Positions 9,854 through 19,700 of a stretch of 64,000 nt of DNA are shown here, piece by piece. The notes beneath the pieces are model-generated. The model saw only the letters and a program-made list of their open reading frames with translations, was not told where the DNA came from and did no database searches. Origin of the DNA: Variovorax sp. PBL-H6 (GTDB lineage Bacteria; Pseudomonadota; Gammaproteobacteria; Burkholderiales; Burkholderiaceae_C); the NCBI RefSeq assembly GCF_901827155.1, contig NZ_LR594659.1, positions 3,844,001-3,908,000 on the forward strand. The letters are read 5' to 3'. The position numbers and the translations under genes were made by a program. Position 1 is the first letter of the stretch; each line of letters opens with the position of its first letter.

Positions 9854-11584
9854 TTGAACCACCCGACGCCAGCGATCGTTGCCCAGAGCGCCGTGCGCCG
9901 CCTGCCGCGCATCGCCCTGATCCTGCTGTGCGCGGCCTACCTGATGCCCGGCCTGGTGGGGCGCGGACCCTGGAAGAGCGCGGACATCGTCTCCTTCGGC
10001 TACATGGCCGAGTTGGCGCGCAGCACCGAAGGCCTGGCCCGCTGGCTCGATCCGATGCTGCTGGGCCTCCGGCCCGAGACGCCCGCCCTGATCCCATACT
10101 GGATCGGCGCGTGGGCGATCAAGATTGCGCCGGCCTGGGTGCATCCCGACCTCGCCGTCCGCATCGCTTTCGCGCTGCTGCTCTGGGGCGCGTTCATGGC
10201 GACCTGGTACGCGGTCTATTACCTCGCGCGCACCACGCAGGCACAGCCGGTCGCCTTCGCCTTCGGCGGCGAGGCACGTCCCACCGACTACGCCCGCGCC
10301 ATTGCCGACGGCGCGCTGCTGGCACTGATCGCCTGCCTGGGCCTGGCCCAGCTTGGGCATGAGACCACCCCGGCGCTGGCCCAGCTCTTCTTCGCTTCGC
10401 AGCTGTTTTACGGCGTCGTCGCCCTTCCATACCACCGCATCGGTCCGATCGTCGCCCTCGTGATCGGCGCGGCCGGCATGACGCTGAGCGGAGGCCCGAC
10501 GGTGGGGCTGGCGCTGGGCATCGGCTGCGTGATCTTCCTCGCCCTGGACCGCCGGCGCGGCGGCATGGAGCAGACATCCGGCGACGAGCCCACCTATTCC
10601 GCGGGCGCCATTGCCACGATCTTCGGTGCCACACTGCTGGCCGGGCTCCTGGCCGCCTGGCTCGGCCTGTTGCAGTGGAAGATCGAGCTGCCTGGCAGCC
10701 AGCCTGGCACCCGCATCTGGAGCGAGGTACGCAGCCAGGCCAAGCTGCTGCTGTGGTTTACCTGGCCGGCGTGGCCGCTCGCGGTATGGACCCTGTGGCG
10801 CTGGCGCCGGCAGTTGACGGCGCGCCACGTCGCACTACCGCTGTGGTTCGCCCTGGTGCCGCTGGCCGCCACCTGGACCACCAGTTTTTCCGAGCGCTCG
10901 CTGCTGCTCGCCCTGCCGGCCTTCGCGACGCTGGCGGCGTTCGCCCTGCCGACCTTCAGGCGCAGCGTCGCCGCGCTGATCGACTGGTTCACGCTGCTCT
11001 TCTTCAGCGTCTGGGCGATCATCTTCTGGGTGATCTGGGTCGCGATGCAGACCGGCTTTCCGGCAAAGACGGCCGCCAACGTGGCAAAGCTGGCGCCCGG
11101 CTTCGTCCCGCACTTCTCCGCCACCGCTTTTGTTTTCGCCATCGCCGCCACGCTTGCCTGGGCCTGGCTGGTGCGCTGGCGCACCGGCCGGCAGCGCGCC
11201 GCGCTGTGGAAGACCCTGGTCCTGCCGGCTGGCGGCGCGGCCCTCTGCTGGATGCTGGTGATGACACTGTGGCTGCCGTTGCTGGACTACGCCCGCAGCT
11301 ACGCACCGCAGGTGCGCGCCATCTCCGAGCGGGTCGGACAGCCGAGCTGCATGTCCGAGCTGGCGCTGGGTCGGCCCCATATCGCGGCACTGCGCCATCA
11401 CGGGCAGATCAACCTGCAGCCGCTGCTGGGCGGCCCGAGCTGCCCCTGGCTGATCGTCAGCCCGGAAGCCATCGGGCGCCTGCACACGCTGGTCAATCTC
11501 GAGAGCTGGCGCCTCATCGGCACCCTGCGCCGGCCCACCAGTCCCAGCGACGACCTGCTGCTCTACCAAAGAACCGCGCCTTGA
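9854..11584 (+). CDS. Multi-pass inner-membrane protein, possible GT-C (ArnT-like) glycosyltransferase
   Basis: A 576-aa protein with about a dozen hydrophobic segments and short charged loops. The N-terminal segment YLMPGLVGRGPWKSADIVSFGY recalls the first periplasmic loop of ArnT/GT39-like transferases, where an acidic residue after a W/R-rich stretch is catalytic, and the C-terminus forms a soluble domain. This suggests transfer of a lipid-linked sugar in the periplasm, but the match is weak and the substrate unknown. The start is TTG (9854) with no evident ribosome site, so it may begin a little downstream. Its TGA overlaps the TTG start of the MATE gene, indicating an operon. Confidence 0.65.
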   Translation: MNHPTPAIVAQSAVRRLPRIALILLCAAYLMPGLVGRGPWKSADIVSFGYMAELARSTEGLARWLDPMLLGLRPETPALIPYWIGAWAIKIAPAWVHPDLAVRIAFALLLWGAFMATWYAVYYLARTTQAQPVAFAFGGEARPTDYARAIADGALLALIACLGLAQLGHETTPALAQLFFASQLFYGVVALPYHRIGPIVALVIGAAGMTLSGGPTVGLALGIGCVIFLALDRRRGGMEQTSGDEPTYSAGAIATIFGATLLAGLLAAWLGLLQWKIELPGSQPGTRIWSEVRSQAKLLLWFTWPAWPLAVWTLWRWRRQLTARHVALPLWFALVPLAATWTTSFSERSLLLALPAFATLAAFALPTFRRSVAALIDWFTLLFFSVWAIIFWVIWVAMQTGFPAKTAANVAKLAPGFVPHFSATAFVFAIAATLAWAWLVRWRTGRQRAALWKTLVLPAGGAALCWMLVMTLWLPLLDYARSYAPQVRAISERVGQPSCMSELALGRPHIAALRHHGQINLQPLLGGPSCPWLIVSPEAIGRLHTLVNLESWRLIGTLRRPTSPSDDLLLYQRTAP

Positions 11585-12921
11585 GCAGCGAACGGCGCGT
11601 CATTGCACGCCACGCCGGGACGGTTCTGGCCGGCCAGATGGCCGTGATGGCCTTCGGCGTCACCGACACCATCGTCGCCGGCCGCTATGCCGAGGGCGCA
11701 CTGGCGGCGCTGTCGGTGGGCTCGGCCATCTTCGTCAGCGTCTACGTCTCGCTGCTCGGGATGCTGCAGGCGCTGCTGCCGGTCTGGGCCGAACTGCACG
11801 GCGCGCAGCGCACCGCGGAAGTCGGCCGCTCCGTGCGCCAGTCGCTCTACCTGTGCGCCTTCGCAATCGTCCTGGGCATGGCGATCCTGCTCTTTCCCGC
11901 ACCGCTGCTGCGCTGGGCCGAGGTGCCGCACGCCATGCGCGCCGACGTGGAAGCCTATCTCCAGGTCCTGGCCTTCGCGCTGGCCCCGGCGCTTCTGTTT
12001 CGGGTGTTCAGCACGCTCAACCAGAGCCTTGGCCAACCCCAGCTCGTGACCTGGCTCCAGCTGGCCTCGCTGGCGCCAAAGCTGGCCCTGTCGATCTGGT
12101 TCACCTTCGGCGGCGCCGGCCTGCCGGCCATGGGCCTGGTGGGCTGCGCTTGGGCCACGCTGGCAGTCAACTGGACCATGCTCGCGTGCGCGGCATGGCT
12201 GCTGCGCAGCCAGTCCATCTTCCGCGACTACCGCATCTGGCGCCGCATCGAGCCGCCTGACTGGCGCCACCTCAGGCAGTTCGCCCGGCTCGGCATTCCG
12301 GCGGGCCTCGCCGTGCTGGTGGAGGTCACCTCCTTTACTCTGATGGCGCTGTTCATCGCCCGTCTCGGCACCGCCGCCTCGGCGGCCCACCAGATTGCAT
12401 CCAACCTCACGGCCGTCGCGTACATGGTGCCGCTGTCGATCGCCATCGCGACCAGCGCGCGCGTGAGCTTCTGGCTCGGCGCTGGCGATGCCGCACTGGC
12501 ACGGCGCGCCTGTGTTCGCGGCTTTCAGCTGGCCCTTCTGGGCGCCCTGCTGTTCGCCGCGGCCATGGCGCTGCTGCGCTGGCGCCTGGCCGCCATCTAC
12601 TCCGCCAATCCCGCAGTGGTGGCGCTGGGCGCCACACTGCTGCTGGCGACCGCCGCCTACCACCTGGCCGATGCTGTCCAGACGCTGTGCGTCTTCGTGC
12701 TGCGCTGCTACCGCGTCACGGTGACGCCGCTGGTGCTGTACTGCACGCTGCTCTGGGGCGTCGGGCTGGGCGGCAGCTACCTGCTGGCTTATCGCGGCAT
12801 CGGTCCCTGGCCGGCGATGCAATCGCCACTGGCCTTCTGGCTCATGAGTGCGCTAGCCTTGGCGATGGCCGCGGCGCTGATGCTCGCGCTGCTGTGGTCG
12901 ACGCTCAGGCGACGGCGCTGA
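11581..12921 (+). CDS. MATE-family cation-coupled multidrug/metabolite exporter
   Basis: A 446-aa integral membrane protein with twelve predicted hydrophobic helices in two pseudo-symmetric halves. The opening GQMAVMAFGVTDTIVAGRYAEGALAALSVGSAIF is typical of NorM/DinF-type MATE transporters, which expel cationic compounds in exchange for Na+ or H+. The start is TTG at 11581, overlapping the previous stop (TTGA); the first internal ATG would cut into helix 1, so TTG is preferred. Its 3' end overlaps the convergent phoR stop by 17 bp. The substrate is unknown. Confidence 0.88.
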   Translation: MSSERRVIARHAGTVLAGQMAVMAFGVTDTIVAGRYAEGALAALSVGSAIFVSVYVSLLGMLQALLPVWAELHGAQRTAEVGRSVRQSLYLCAFAIVLGMAILLFPAPLLRWAEVPHAMRADVEAYLQVLAFALAPALLFRVFSTLNQSLGQPQLVTWLQLASLAPKLALSIWFTFGGAGLPAMGLVGCAWATLAVNWTMLACAAWLLRSQSIFRDYRIWRRIEPPDWRHLRQFARLGIPAGLAVLVEVTSFTLMALFIARLGTAASAAHQIASNLTAVAYMVPLSIAIATSARVSFWLGAGDAALARRACVRGFQLALLGALLFAAAMALLRWRLAAIYSANPAVVALGATLLLATAAYHLADAVQTLCVFVLRCYRVTVTPLVLYCTLLWGVGLGGSYLLAYRGIGPWPAMQSPLAFWLMSALALAMAAALMLALLWSTLRRRR

Positions 12922-14245
12922 CGGCAGTAGCCTGTCGCAAGCGCGTGACCGGGAACAGCAACGCAAAGCGCGAGCCCTTGCCCACCACGCTCTCGATGCG
13001 CAGCTCGGCGCCGTGGCGCTGCGCCACGTGCTTCACGATCGCCAGGCCCAGGCCGGTGCCGCCGGTCTCCCGCGAGCGGCTGCGATCGATGCGGTAGAAG
13101 CGCTCGGTGAGGCGCGGGATGTGCTCCGCCGCGATGCCCGGGCCGCTGTCGCGCACCGCGTACTCGCCGCGGCCATCGGGCAGGACCCGCCAGGTCACCG
13201 CCACTTCGCCGCCGCCGGGCGTGTAGCGGATCGCATTGCTCAGCAGGTTGGACATGGCGCTCTGCAGCTCGGTGGCCGCACCGGCGATCTCGGAATCGGC
13301 TTCCAGCATGAAGCTCAGCTTGTGTCCCTTCGGGCTCAGCCGGTTCGACAGGCCGCGGCCCTCGTCCTCGCACTGCGCCATCAGCGCACGCACGCGGGTC
13401 CAGCGGTTGGAAGGCGGCGCCGCACTGCCTTCCAGGCGCGACAGCGTGAGCAGGTCGTTGACCAGCGTCTCCATGCGGTGCGACTGCTGGGCCATGAGCG
13501 CCAGATAGCGAGATCGCTCCTCGGCGTCCAGCGGCAGGTTCTGCAAGGTCTCGACGAAGCCGGCGAGCACCGTGAGCGGTGTGCGGATCTCGTGCGAGAC
13601 ATTGGCAACGAAGTCGCGCCGCATGGCCTCGGCCTGCTCCAGCGAGGTGATGTCGCGCGTCAGCAGCATGCGGCGATTGCCGGCGTACGGGTGCACCTGC
13701 ACCGACAGCCGCACCGGATGGCCGCGATGGCCGTGGATTTGCGACGGCGCGTCGATGACCACGTCGCGGCTGTAGTTCCACGAAGCGAGGTAGGCCACGA
13801 AAGCAGGATCGCGCACCAAATTCGAGAGATGCTGCAAGAGGTCGCGCTCGGCATCGATGCCGAACTGGCCGGCCGCGGTCTGGTTGCACCACTCGATGCG
13901 GCCCTGCTCATCGAGCAGCACCACACCGTTCGGCGAGGCCTGGATGGCGGCCAGGAACTCCTGCAGGCGGTCCTCGGCCTGCCGGGTCTGCTGCTCGCGC
14001 GCGCGCAGCAGCTTGCGAATGCGTTCGGCGATCTCGCCCCACACGCCCGACCCACGCGACGGCAGGCCGCTGCCGTCGTGGCGCAGCACGTCCAGCAGCC
14101 GCTGGGCGCGCCAGGCGTCGAGCCCGAGCCACAGCACCGCACCCAGCCATGCGCCCAGCCACAAAAAGTGAAGCCCTGCCATTGCCGCGACGATGGCGGC
14201 CCCGAGCACGGAAGCGATCAGGAAAGTTGCGATACGAAACGGCAT
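12905..14245 (-). CDS. phoR: Phosphate regulon sensor histidine kinase PhoR
   Basis: A 446-aa membrane kinase. Two hydrophobic segments lie at the N-terminus (IATFLIASVLGAAIVAAM and FLWLGAWLGAVLWLG), followed by a PAS-like region, the H-box FVANVSHEIRTPL (His near residue 213), the N-box NLLSNAIRYTPGG (about 335), RDSGPGI (about 365) and GGTGLGLAIVKH (about 400). It phosphorylates PhoB when the Pst transporter and PhoU report phosphate limitation. It is the last gene of the pstSCAB-phoU-phoB-phoR block, 40 bp after phoB. The start MPFRIATF is the only one giving the correct transmembrane N-terminus. Confidence 0.95.
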   Translation of the reverse strand: MPFRIATFLIASVLGAAIVAAMAGLHFLWLGAWLGAVLWLGLDAWRAQRLLDVLRHDGSGLPSRGSGVWGEIAERIRKLLRAREQQTRQAEDRLQEFLAAIQASPNGVVLLDEQGRIEWCNQTAAGQFGIDAERDLLQHLSNLVRDPAFVAYLASWNYSRDVVIDAPSQIHGHRGHPVRLSVQVHPYAGNRRMLLTRDITSLEQAEAMRRDFVANVSHEIRTPLTVLAGFVETLQNLPLDAEERSRYLALMAQQSHRMETLVNDLLTLSRLEGSAAPPSNRWTRVRALMAQCEDEGRGLSNRLSPKGHKLSFMLEADSEIAGAATELQSAMSNLLSNAIRYTPGGGEVAVTWRVLPDGRGEYAVRDSGPGIAAEHIPRLTERFYRIDRSRSRETGGTGLGLAIVKHVAQRHGAELRIESVVGKGSRFALLFPVTRLRQATAVSAVA

Positions 14246-14285
14246 GCCTGCCCATTGTGCCGCCGCGTGCTCGCCGGCGAGCCCT

Positions 14286-14978
14286 TCACACGGTGATCTG
14301 TGCCGTGAGTCTGTAGCCGGCGCCGCGCACGGTCTCGACCATCGGCGCTGCGGCGCCCAGCGACTCGCGCAGGCGTTTGACGTGCACGTCGACCGTGCGC
14401 TCCTCGATGTAGACGTGATCGCCCCACACCTTGTCCAGCAGTTGGGAACGGCTGTGCACACGCTCGGCGTGCTGCATCAGGTAGCCCAGCAGCTTGAACT
14501 CGGTCGGCCCGACCTTCAGCGGCAAGCCTTGCCAGGTCACGCGGTGCGTTGCCGTATCGAGGGCCAGCTCGCCGATTTCGACGCGCTCGGCCACCACCTC
14601 GGGCGCCCGGCGCCGCAGCACGGCCCGGATACGCGCCAGCATTTCCTGCGTGGAGAAGGGCTTGGTGATGTAGTCGTCTGCCCCGGCGTCCAATCCGGCG
14701 ACCTTGTCAGGTTCGTCGCCGCGCGCCGTCAGCATGAGGATCGGCATGCTCTTGGTGCGCGGGTCCTTGCGCCACTGTCGCGCCAATTGAAGGCCGCTCT
14801 GGCCCGGCAGCATCCAGTCGAGCAGAACCAGGTCGGGCAGACAGGCGTCGATCTCGCGCTGCGCCGCCGCGCCGTCCTCCGCCCAGATCGGCTCGAAGCC
14901 GTTGTGGCGCAGGTTGACGGCAATGAGCTCGGCAATCGAGGATTCGTCTTCGACGATCAGGACGCGGGGTTTCTTCAT
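14286..14978 (-). CDS. phoB: Phosphate regulon response regulator PhoB
   Basis: A 230-aa OmpR/PhoB-type regulator. The receiver domain (1-120) has the acidic pair in VEDESS, the phospho-acceptor Asp54 in LLDWMLPG, and the KPF motif with the conserved Lys. The C-terminal winged helix contains VGPTEFKLLGYLM and YIEERTVDVHVKRLRESLG. It binds direct repeats of TGTCA spaced 11 bp apart (Pho boxes), several of which are seen in this window. It lies between phoU and phoR on the same strand, the usual betaproteobacterial order. Confidence 0.97.
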   Translation of the reverse strand: MKKPRVLIVEDESSIAELIAVNLRHNGFEPIWAEDGAAAQREIDACLPDLVLLDWMLPGQSGLQLARQWRKDPRTKSMPILMLTARGDEPDKVAGLDAGADDYITKPFSTQEMLARIRAVLRRRAPEVVAERVEIGELALDTATHRVTWQGLPLKVGPTEFKLLGYLMQHAERVHSRSQLLDKVWGDHVYIEERTVDVHVKRLRESLGAAAPMVETVRGAGYRLTAQITV

Positions 14979-15003
14979 TGATGAAAATGCAAGCCTATTA
15001 AGC

Positions 15004-15705
15004 CTATTGAAGTGCCGACTCGATCTCTTGCATCGAAGTGTGCCGCACGTCGGCGCCCTTGACGATGTAGATGATGAACTCGGCGATGTTCTTCGCATGA
15101 TCGCCGATGCGCTCGATGGCCTTCGCCAGGAACAGCAGGTCGAGGCTGGCTGAGATGGTGCGCGGGTCTTCCATCATGTAGGTGACCAGCTTGCGCACGA
15201 AGCCGTCGAACTCCTGGTCGATCAGGTCGTCGTCCTTGAGGATCGACAGCGCGGCGGCGGTGTCCAGACGCGCAAAGGCGTCGAGCGCCTTGCGCAGCAA
15301 GCCCGAGGCCAGGTCGGCCGCAACGCGCAGCTCGGTGGAGGGCAGCGCCCGCGCCGAGCCGCTCTCGATGATCTTCTTCACCATCCGCGCAATCTTGTTG
15401 GCCTCGTCCCCCACGCGCTCGAGGTTGGCGGTGGTCTTCGAGATGGCGATCAGGAGGCGCAGGTCGCGCGCCGTCGGCTGGCGCCGCGCGATGATCGAGG
15501 ACAACTCGCGGTCGATCTCGATCTCCATCGCGTTGACGCGGATCTCGGTCTCGATCACCCGATTGGCCGAGTCCGTGTCGAACTGTGCCAACGCATACAC
15601 GGCCTGGTTGATCTGGGACTCGACCATGCCGCCGAGTTCCATGACGCGCGACGAGACCGCGTTCAGCTCGCTGTCGAACTGGCTGGAGAGATGTTTCTCG
15701 GTCAT
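15004..15705 (-). CDS. phoU: Phosphate signalling protein PhoU
   Basis: A 233-aa cytoplasmic protein made of two three-helix PhoU repeats. Metal-binding signatures of the form E-x-x-x-D-x-x-x-N/K are seen in LERVGDEANKIAR and IERIGDHAKNIAEF. It connects the Pst transporter to PhoR and keeps the Pho regulon off in phosphate-rich cells. A strong ribosome site (AAAGGAG) precedes ATG 15705, and it starts 10 bp after the pstB stop. Length is as expected. Confidence 0.96.
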   Translation of the reverse strand: MTEKHLSSQFDSELNAVSSRVMELGGMVESQINQAVYALAQFDTDSANRVIETEIRVNAMEIEIDRELSSIIARRQPTARDLRLLIAISKTTANLERVGDEANKIARMVKKIIESGSARALPSTELRVAADLASGLLRKALDAFARLDTAAALSILKDDDLIDQEFDGFVRKLVTYMMEDPRTISASLDLLFLAKAIERIGDHAKNIAEFIIYIVKGADVRHTSMQEIESALQ

Positions 15706-15715
15706 GACGCTCCTT

Positions 15716-16498
15716 TCAGCCGAAACGGCCGGTGATGTAGTCCTCGGTCTCTTTGCGCCTGGGCTTGAAGAAAAGCTCTTCGGTAGCGCCGAACTCGATC
15801 AGGTCGCCCAGGTACATGTACGCCGTGTAGTCGCTGCAGCGTGCCGCCTGTTGCATGTTGTGGGTCACGATGACCACCGTGTATTCGTTCTTCAGCTCGG
15901 CAATCAGTTCCTCAATCTTGGCCGTGGAGATCGGGTCCAGCGCCGAGCACGGCTCGTCGAGCAGCAGCACCTCGGGCTTGATCGCGATTCCGCGGGCAAT
16001 GCAAAGCCGCTGCTGCTGGCCGCCGGACAGGCCCGAGCCGCTCTGCTGCAGCTTGTCGCGCACCTCGGTCCAGAGCGCGGCCTTCTTGAGCGCCCACTCG
16101 ACACGGTCGTCCATCTCGGAGGCGCTCAGGTTCTCGAACAGCTTCACGCCGAAGGCGATGTTGTCGTAGATCGACATCGGGAAAGGCGTCGGCTTCTGGA
16201 ACACCATGCCGATCTTGGCGCGGATCAGCGCCACGTCCTGCCTGGAGGTCAGCAGGTTCTCGCCGTCCAGCGCGATCACGCCTTCGGCGCGCTGCTCCGG
16301 ATAGAGCTCGAACATGCGGTTGAACGTGCGAAGCAGCGTCGACTTGCCACAGCCCGAGGGGCCGATGAAGGCGGTGACCTTGTTCTCGGGGATCTCGAGG
16401 TTGATGCCCTTGAGCGCGTGGAACTTGCCGTAGTAGAAGTTCAGGTTCTTGACCGAGATCTTCGCGGGAGACGGCTGTACGGCGATGGTGGATGGCAT
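15716..16498 (-). CDS. pstB: Phosphate ABC transporter ATP-binding protein PstB
   Basis: A 260-aa ATPase with Walker [10 protein letters not shown] (46-54), Q-loop [14 protein letters not shown] signature LSGGQQQ (157-163), Walker B VLLLDEP and the switch His in VIVTHNM. It powers high-affinity phosphate import by PstA and PstC. A longer open frame runs upstream through pstA, but the real start is MPSTIAVQ at 16498, five bases after the pstA stop. Confidence 0.97.
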   Translation of the reverse strand: MPSTIAVQPSPAKISVKNLNFYYGKFHALKGINLEIPENKVTAFIGPSGCGKSTLLRTFNRMFELYPEQRAEGVIALDGENLLTSRQDVALIRAKIGMVFQKPTPFPMSIYDNIAFGVKLFENLSASEMDDRVEWALKKAALWTEVRDKLQQSGSGLSGGQQQRLCIARGIAIKPEVLLLDEPCSALDPISTAKIEELIAELKNEYTVVIVTHNMQQAARCSDYTAYMYLGDLIEFGATEELFFKPRRKETEDYITGRFG

Positions 16499-16503
16499 GG
16501 TGT

Positions 16504-17388
16504 TCAGTGTTTGTTGCGCGTCAGGACGCGAGCGAGGATATTGAGCGCCAGCACCGCGACGGTGATCAGGAACACACCGGCCCAGGCCAGCTGCTGCCAG
16601 TTCTCGTAGGGGCTCATCGCGAACTTGAAGATGGTCACCGGCAGGCTGGCCATCGGCTGCGTCATGTCGGCGGTCCAGAACTGGTTGTTGAGCGCGGTGA
16701 AGAGCAGCGGCGCGGTCTCCCCCGCAATACGCGCCACCGCCAGCAGGATGCCCGTGACCACCCCGGCGCGCGCCGCACGCAGCGTGATGCTCATGATCAC
16801 CCGCCACTTCGGCGTGCCGAGCGCGTAGGCGGCTTCGCGCAGTCCGGCCGGGACCAGCTGCAGCATGTTCTCGGTGGTGCGGATCACGACCGGGATCACG
16901 ATCAGCGCCAGTGCCATCGCCCCGGCCAGCCCCGAGAAGGACCTGAAGTACGCCACTGCAATCGCGTAGACGAACAGGCCGATCACGATCGAGGGTGCCG
17001 ACAGCAGGATGTCGTTGACAAAGCGCGTGACACCCGCCAGCCAGCCCTTGGGGTTGTATTCCGCCAGGTAGATGCCGGCCATGATGCCGATCGGCGTGCC
17101 GACGAAGGTGGCCAGCAGCACCATGGCCAGCGAGCCGAAGATCGCATTGGCGATACCGCCGGCCTCGTTCGGAGGTGGCGTCATCTCGGTGAAGGTGGCG
17201 ATCGCCAGGCCGCCGACGCCGAGGCGCAGCGTTTCCCACAAGATCCAGACCAGCCAGAACACGCCGAAGGCCATCGCGGCCATCGACAGCGACAGCGCGA
17301 TGATGTTGATGCGCTTGCGGCTCGCGAACCTGGCCGCGCGCGTCTCGTCGAGCGCCTTCGCGCTGAGCAGTCGTTCCGCTGTACTCAT
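16504..17388 (-). CDS. pstA: Phosphate ABC transporter permease PstA
   Basis: A 294-aa inner-membrane permease with about six hydrophobic helices. The EAA coupling loop [23 protein letters not shown] contacts PstB. Its ATG (17388) overlaps the stop of the second copy of a duplicated 20-codon mini-ORF (ATGA), and its ribosome site GGAGG (17396-17400 on the plus strand as CCTCC) lies inside that mini-ORF. Translation of pstA is therefore probably coupled to the mini-ORFs and pstC. Confidence 0.96.
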   Translation of the reverse strand: MSTAERLLSAKALDETRAARFASRKRINIIALSLSMAAMAFGVFWLVWILWETLRLGVGGLAIATFTEMTPPPNEAGGIANAIFGSLAMVLLATFVGTPIGIMAGIYLAEYNPKGWLAGVTRFVNDILLSAPSIVIGLFVYAIAVAYFRSFSGLAGAMALALIVIPVVIRTTENMLQLVPAGLREAAYALGTPKWRVIMSITLRAARAGVVTGILLAVARIAGETAPLLFTALNNQFWTADMTQPMASLPVTIFKFAMSPYENWQQLAWAGVFLITVAVLALNILARVLTRNKH

Positions 17389-17447
17389 AAAAGAACCTCC
17401 GCGCTGCGCGCTGCGGTATTCGCCTTCGGAGCGGCCGTGCGGCTCAT
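17385..17447 (-). CDS. Mini-ORF copy 2 (20 aa) between pstC and pstA
   Basis: ATG at 17447 begins a 20-codon frame starting [18 protein letters not shown] whose TGA overlaps the pstA ATG. It is the downstream copy of a 59-bp tandem duplication and differs from copy 1 only in its last residues (LL instead of FL). The GGAGG in its own final codons serves as ribosome site for pstA. Whether the peptide matters or only its translation does is unknown. Confidence 0.6.
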   Translation of the reverse strand: MSRTAAPKANTAARSAEVLL

Positions 17448-17506
17448 AGAAAAACCTCCGCGCTGCGCGCTGCGGTATTCGCCTTCGGAGCGGCCGTGCG
17501 GCTCAT
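17389..17506. repeat. Tandem duplication of a 59-bp unit between pstC and pstA
   Basis: Units 17389-17447 and 17448-17506 are identical over 54 bp (17394-17447 and 17453-17506). Each unit, read on the minus strand, carries ATG, 19 more codons, an internal GGAGG and a TGA shared with the next ATG. The unit is 59 bp (3 x 20 - 1), so each ATGA overlap shifts the frame exactly as needed. Confidence 0.95.
17444..17506 (-). CDS. Mini-ORF copy 1 (20 aa) overlapping the pstC stop
   Basis: ATG at 17506 overlaps the pstC TGA (ATGA), and its own TGA overlaps the ATG of mini-ORF copy 2. The peptide begins [18 protein letters not shown] and ends FL. It is basic and alanine-rich with no membrane segment. 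The near-perfect copy directly downstream suggests duplication of a coupling cassette rather than of a folded protein. Confidence 0.6.
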   Translation of the reverse strand: MSRTAAPKANTAARSAEVFL

Positions 17507-18573
17507 GACTTCTTGCCCTCGCTCTTCTGCATCTGCTGCAGCAGCAGCTTCGACAGCGACAGCACCACGAAGGTGATGAAGAACAGCACCAGGCCGAGAT
17601 ACATCAGCGAAGCCTGGTGCAGGCCCGCACCTGCTTCCGCGAACTCGTTGGCCAGCACCGAGGTGATGCTGTTGGCCGCCTCGAACACCGAGAGCGAGTT
17701 CAGCTGGTTGGTATTGCCGATCACGAAAGTGACCGCCATGGTCTCGCCCAGCGCACGGCCGAGGCCCAGCATGATGCCGCCGATCACGCCGGCCTTGGTA
17801 TAGGGCAGCACCACCCTGGAGACCACTTCCCAGGTCGTCGAGCCGAGGCCGTACGCCGACTCCTTGAGCAGCGGCGGCGTGACTTCGAACACGTCGCGCA
17901 TCACCGAGGCAATGAAGGGGATGATCATGATCGCCAGGATGATGCCGGCCGACAGAATGCCGATGCCGACCGGTGGGCCGGACACCAGTGCGCCCAGGTA
18001 AGGCACCCCATCGAACAATCTCTGCAGCGGCTGCTGCACGTAGGTCGAGAGGATCGGGCCGAACACCAGCAGGCCCCACATGCCGTAGACGATCGAGGGC
18101 ACCGCGGCCAGCAGTTCGATCGCAGTGCCGAGCGGCCGCTTGAGCCAGGCCGGCGACATCTCGGTGAGGAACAGTGCGATACCGAAGCTCACCGGCACTG
18201 CGATGACCAGCGCAATCAGCGAAGTGGCGAGCGTGCCGTAGATCATCACCAGACCGCCGTACTCGTTCTGGACCGGGTCCCACACGCTGCTGGTGAGAAA
18301 GCCGAGGCCGAACTTGGAGATCGCGGGCCAGGCACCTACGAAGAGCGACAAGAGAATGCCGATCAGCATCGCCAGCGTCAGCAGCGCAGCTCCCTTGGCG
18401 GCCATCCCGAACAGGCGATCGACGGTGGCGCCGGTGCGCGGCTTCCTGGCGGAAGGCGGGCTGTTGTTTGTGCGTATGCCCTCGGGCGGCAGCTCAAGAG
18501 GGTTTGCGGCAGCGGGAAAACTGGATGACACAGGTCGCTCCGGAATCGGCGCGTGCTCGAGCGGTGTGCTCAT
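17503..18573 (-). CDS. pstC: Phosphate ABC transporter permease PstC
   Basis: A 356-aa permease partner of PstA, with a long hydrophilic N-terminus (about 55 aa) and six hydrophobic helices. The EAA-type loop [22 protein letters not shown] is clear. The start MSTPLEHAP (18573) is preferred to an upstream extension that would overlap pstS. It follows pstS by 16 bp. Its TGA overlaps the first of two mini-ORFs that separate it from pstA, an unusual arrangement; these genes normally abut directly. Confidence 0.95.
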   Translation of the reverse strand: MSTPLEHAPIPERPVSSSFPAAANPLELPPEGIRTNNSPPSARKPRTGATVDRLFGMAAKGAALLTLAMLIGILLSLFVGAWPAISKFGLGFLTSSVWDPVQNEYGGLVMIYGTLATSLIALVIAVPVSFGIALFLTEMSPAWLKRPLGTAIELLAAVPSIVYGMWGLLVFGPILSTYVQQPLQRLFDGVPYLGALVSGPPVGIGILSAGIILAIMIIPFIASVMRDVFEVTPPLLKESAYGLGSTTWEVVSRVVLPYTKAGVIGGIMLGLGRALGETMAVTFVIGNTNQLNSLSVFEAANSITSVLANEFAEAGAGLHQASLMYLGLVLFFITFVVLSLSKLLLQQMQKSEGKKS

Positions 18574-18589
18574 GACGCGCCGGCTTGGA

Positions 18590-19633
18590 TTACTTGGCGC
18601 TGACCGCGAGGGGCTTGCCCGACGCGTCCTTGATGTCACCCCAGGCCGTCGCGATGATGCCCTTCACCTTGTCAGGCATCGGCACGTAGTCGAGGTCGCC
18701 GGCGGTCTTGTCGCCATTCTTGTAGGCCCAGTCGAAGAACTTGAGCGTGGTGGTCGCCTGCGCCGGCTTGTCCTGCGTCTTGTGCATCAGGATGAAGGTC
18801 GCGCCCGTGATGGGCCACGACTGCTCGCCGGGCTGGTTGGTCAGCACCTGGTAGAAAGTCCTGGACCAGTCGGCACCGGCGGCCGCCGCCTTGAACGCGT
18901 CATCGTCCGGGGTGACGAACTTGCCGGCAGCGTTCTGCATCTGCGCATAGGTCATCTTGTTCTGCTTGACGTAGGCGTACTCGACGTAGCCGATCGAATT
19001 GGGCAGCTTGCTGACGAACTGCGCAACGCCTTCGTTGCCCTTGCCGCCCGCGCCAGTGGGCCAGTTCACGGCAGTGCCGTCACCGACCTTGGCCTTCCAG
19101 TCCGGGTTGGCCTTGCTCAGGTAGTTGGTGAACAGGAAGGTGGTGCCGGAACCATCGGCGCGGCGCACCGGGGCGATCGCGGCGTCGGGCAGCGCGAGCG
19201 AACCGTTCAGCGCCTTGATCGCCGGGTCGTTCCACTTGGTGATCTTGCCAAGGTAGATGTCGCCGAGCACCTGGCCACTGAGCTTGAGCTCGCCCGCCTT
19301 GATTCCCTGAACGTTGACCACCGGAACCACGCCGCCGATGACGGTGGGGAACTGCAGCAGGCCCTTGGCCTTGAGATCTTCGTCGGTCAGCGGCATGTCG
19401 GAAGCGCCGAAATCCACCGTCTTGGCATCGATCTGCTTGATGCCGGCGCCGGAACCCACCGACTGGTAGTTGATCTTCGCGCCGGTCGCCTTGTTGAAAT
19501 CGGAGGCCCACTTGGAGTACAGCGGCGCCGGGAAACTTGCGCCTGCGCCCGTGGCGTCCTGGGCAAGGGCTGGGACATGGGCCATTGCCGCGGCAAACAG
19601 GCCGGCGGCTGCAAACTTGAACGTCGTTTTCAT
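18590..19633 (-). CDS. pstS: Periplasmic phosphate-binding protein PstS
   Basis: A 347-aa secreted protein with a classical signal peptide ([23 protein letters not shown], cleavage after Ala24). The mature start [18 protein letters not shown] and the phosphate-binding segments [18 protein letters not shown] and [15 protein letters not shown] are diagnostic. It delivers phosphate to PstCA. It is first in the pst-pho operon, with GAAGGAAG as ribosome site and a canonical Pho box 68 bp upstream of the ATG. Confidence 0.97.
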   Translation of the reverse strand: MKTTFKFAAAGLFAAAMAHVPALAQDATGAGASFPAPLYSKWASDFNKATGAKINYQSVGSGAGIKQIDAKTVDFGASDMPLTDEDLKAKGLLQFPTVIGGVVPVVNVQGIKAGELKLSGQVLGDIYLGKITKWNDPAIKALNGSLALPDAAIAPVRRADGSGTTFLFTNYLSKANPDWKAKVGDGTAVNWPTGAGGKGNEGVAQFVSKLPNSIGYVEYAYVKQNKMTYAQMQNAAGKFVTPDDDAFKAAAAGADWSRTFYQVLTNQPGEQSWPITGATFILMHKTQDKPAQATTTLKFFDWAYKNGDKTAGDLDYVPMPDKVKGIIATAWGDIKDASGKPLAVSAK

Positions 19634-19683
19634 GAGGCTTCCTTCTGGATGTGCAAAACCCCTTTGCCGGGGACTTGACAGCG

Positions 19684-19689
19684 ACTCTA
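19684..19689 (-). promoter_or_regulatory. Candidate -10 of the pstS promoter
   Basis: TAGAGT on the minus strand lies 11 bp downstream of the Pho box, where PhoB-activated promoters carry their -10. Confidence 0.45.
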
Positions 19690-19700
19690 GAAAGCTTGTG

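Noticed and set aside
10675..11580. Upstream extension of the MATE frame
   Set aside because: It overlaps the preceding membrane-protein gene; the MATE family N-terminus begins at TTG 11581.
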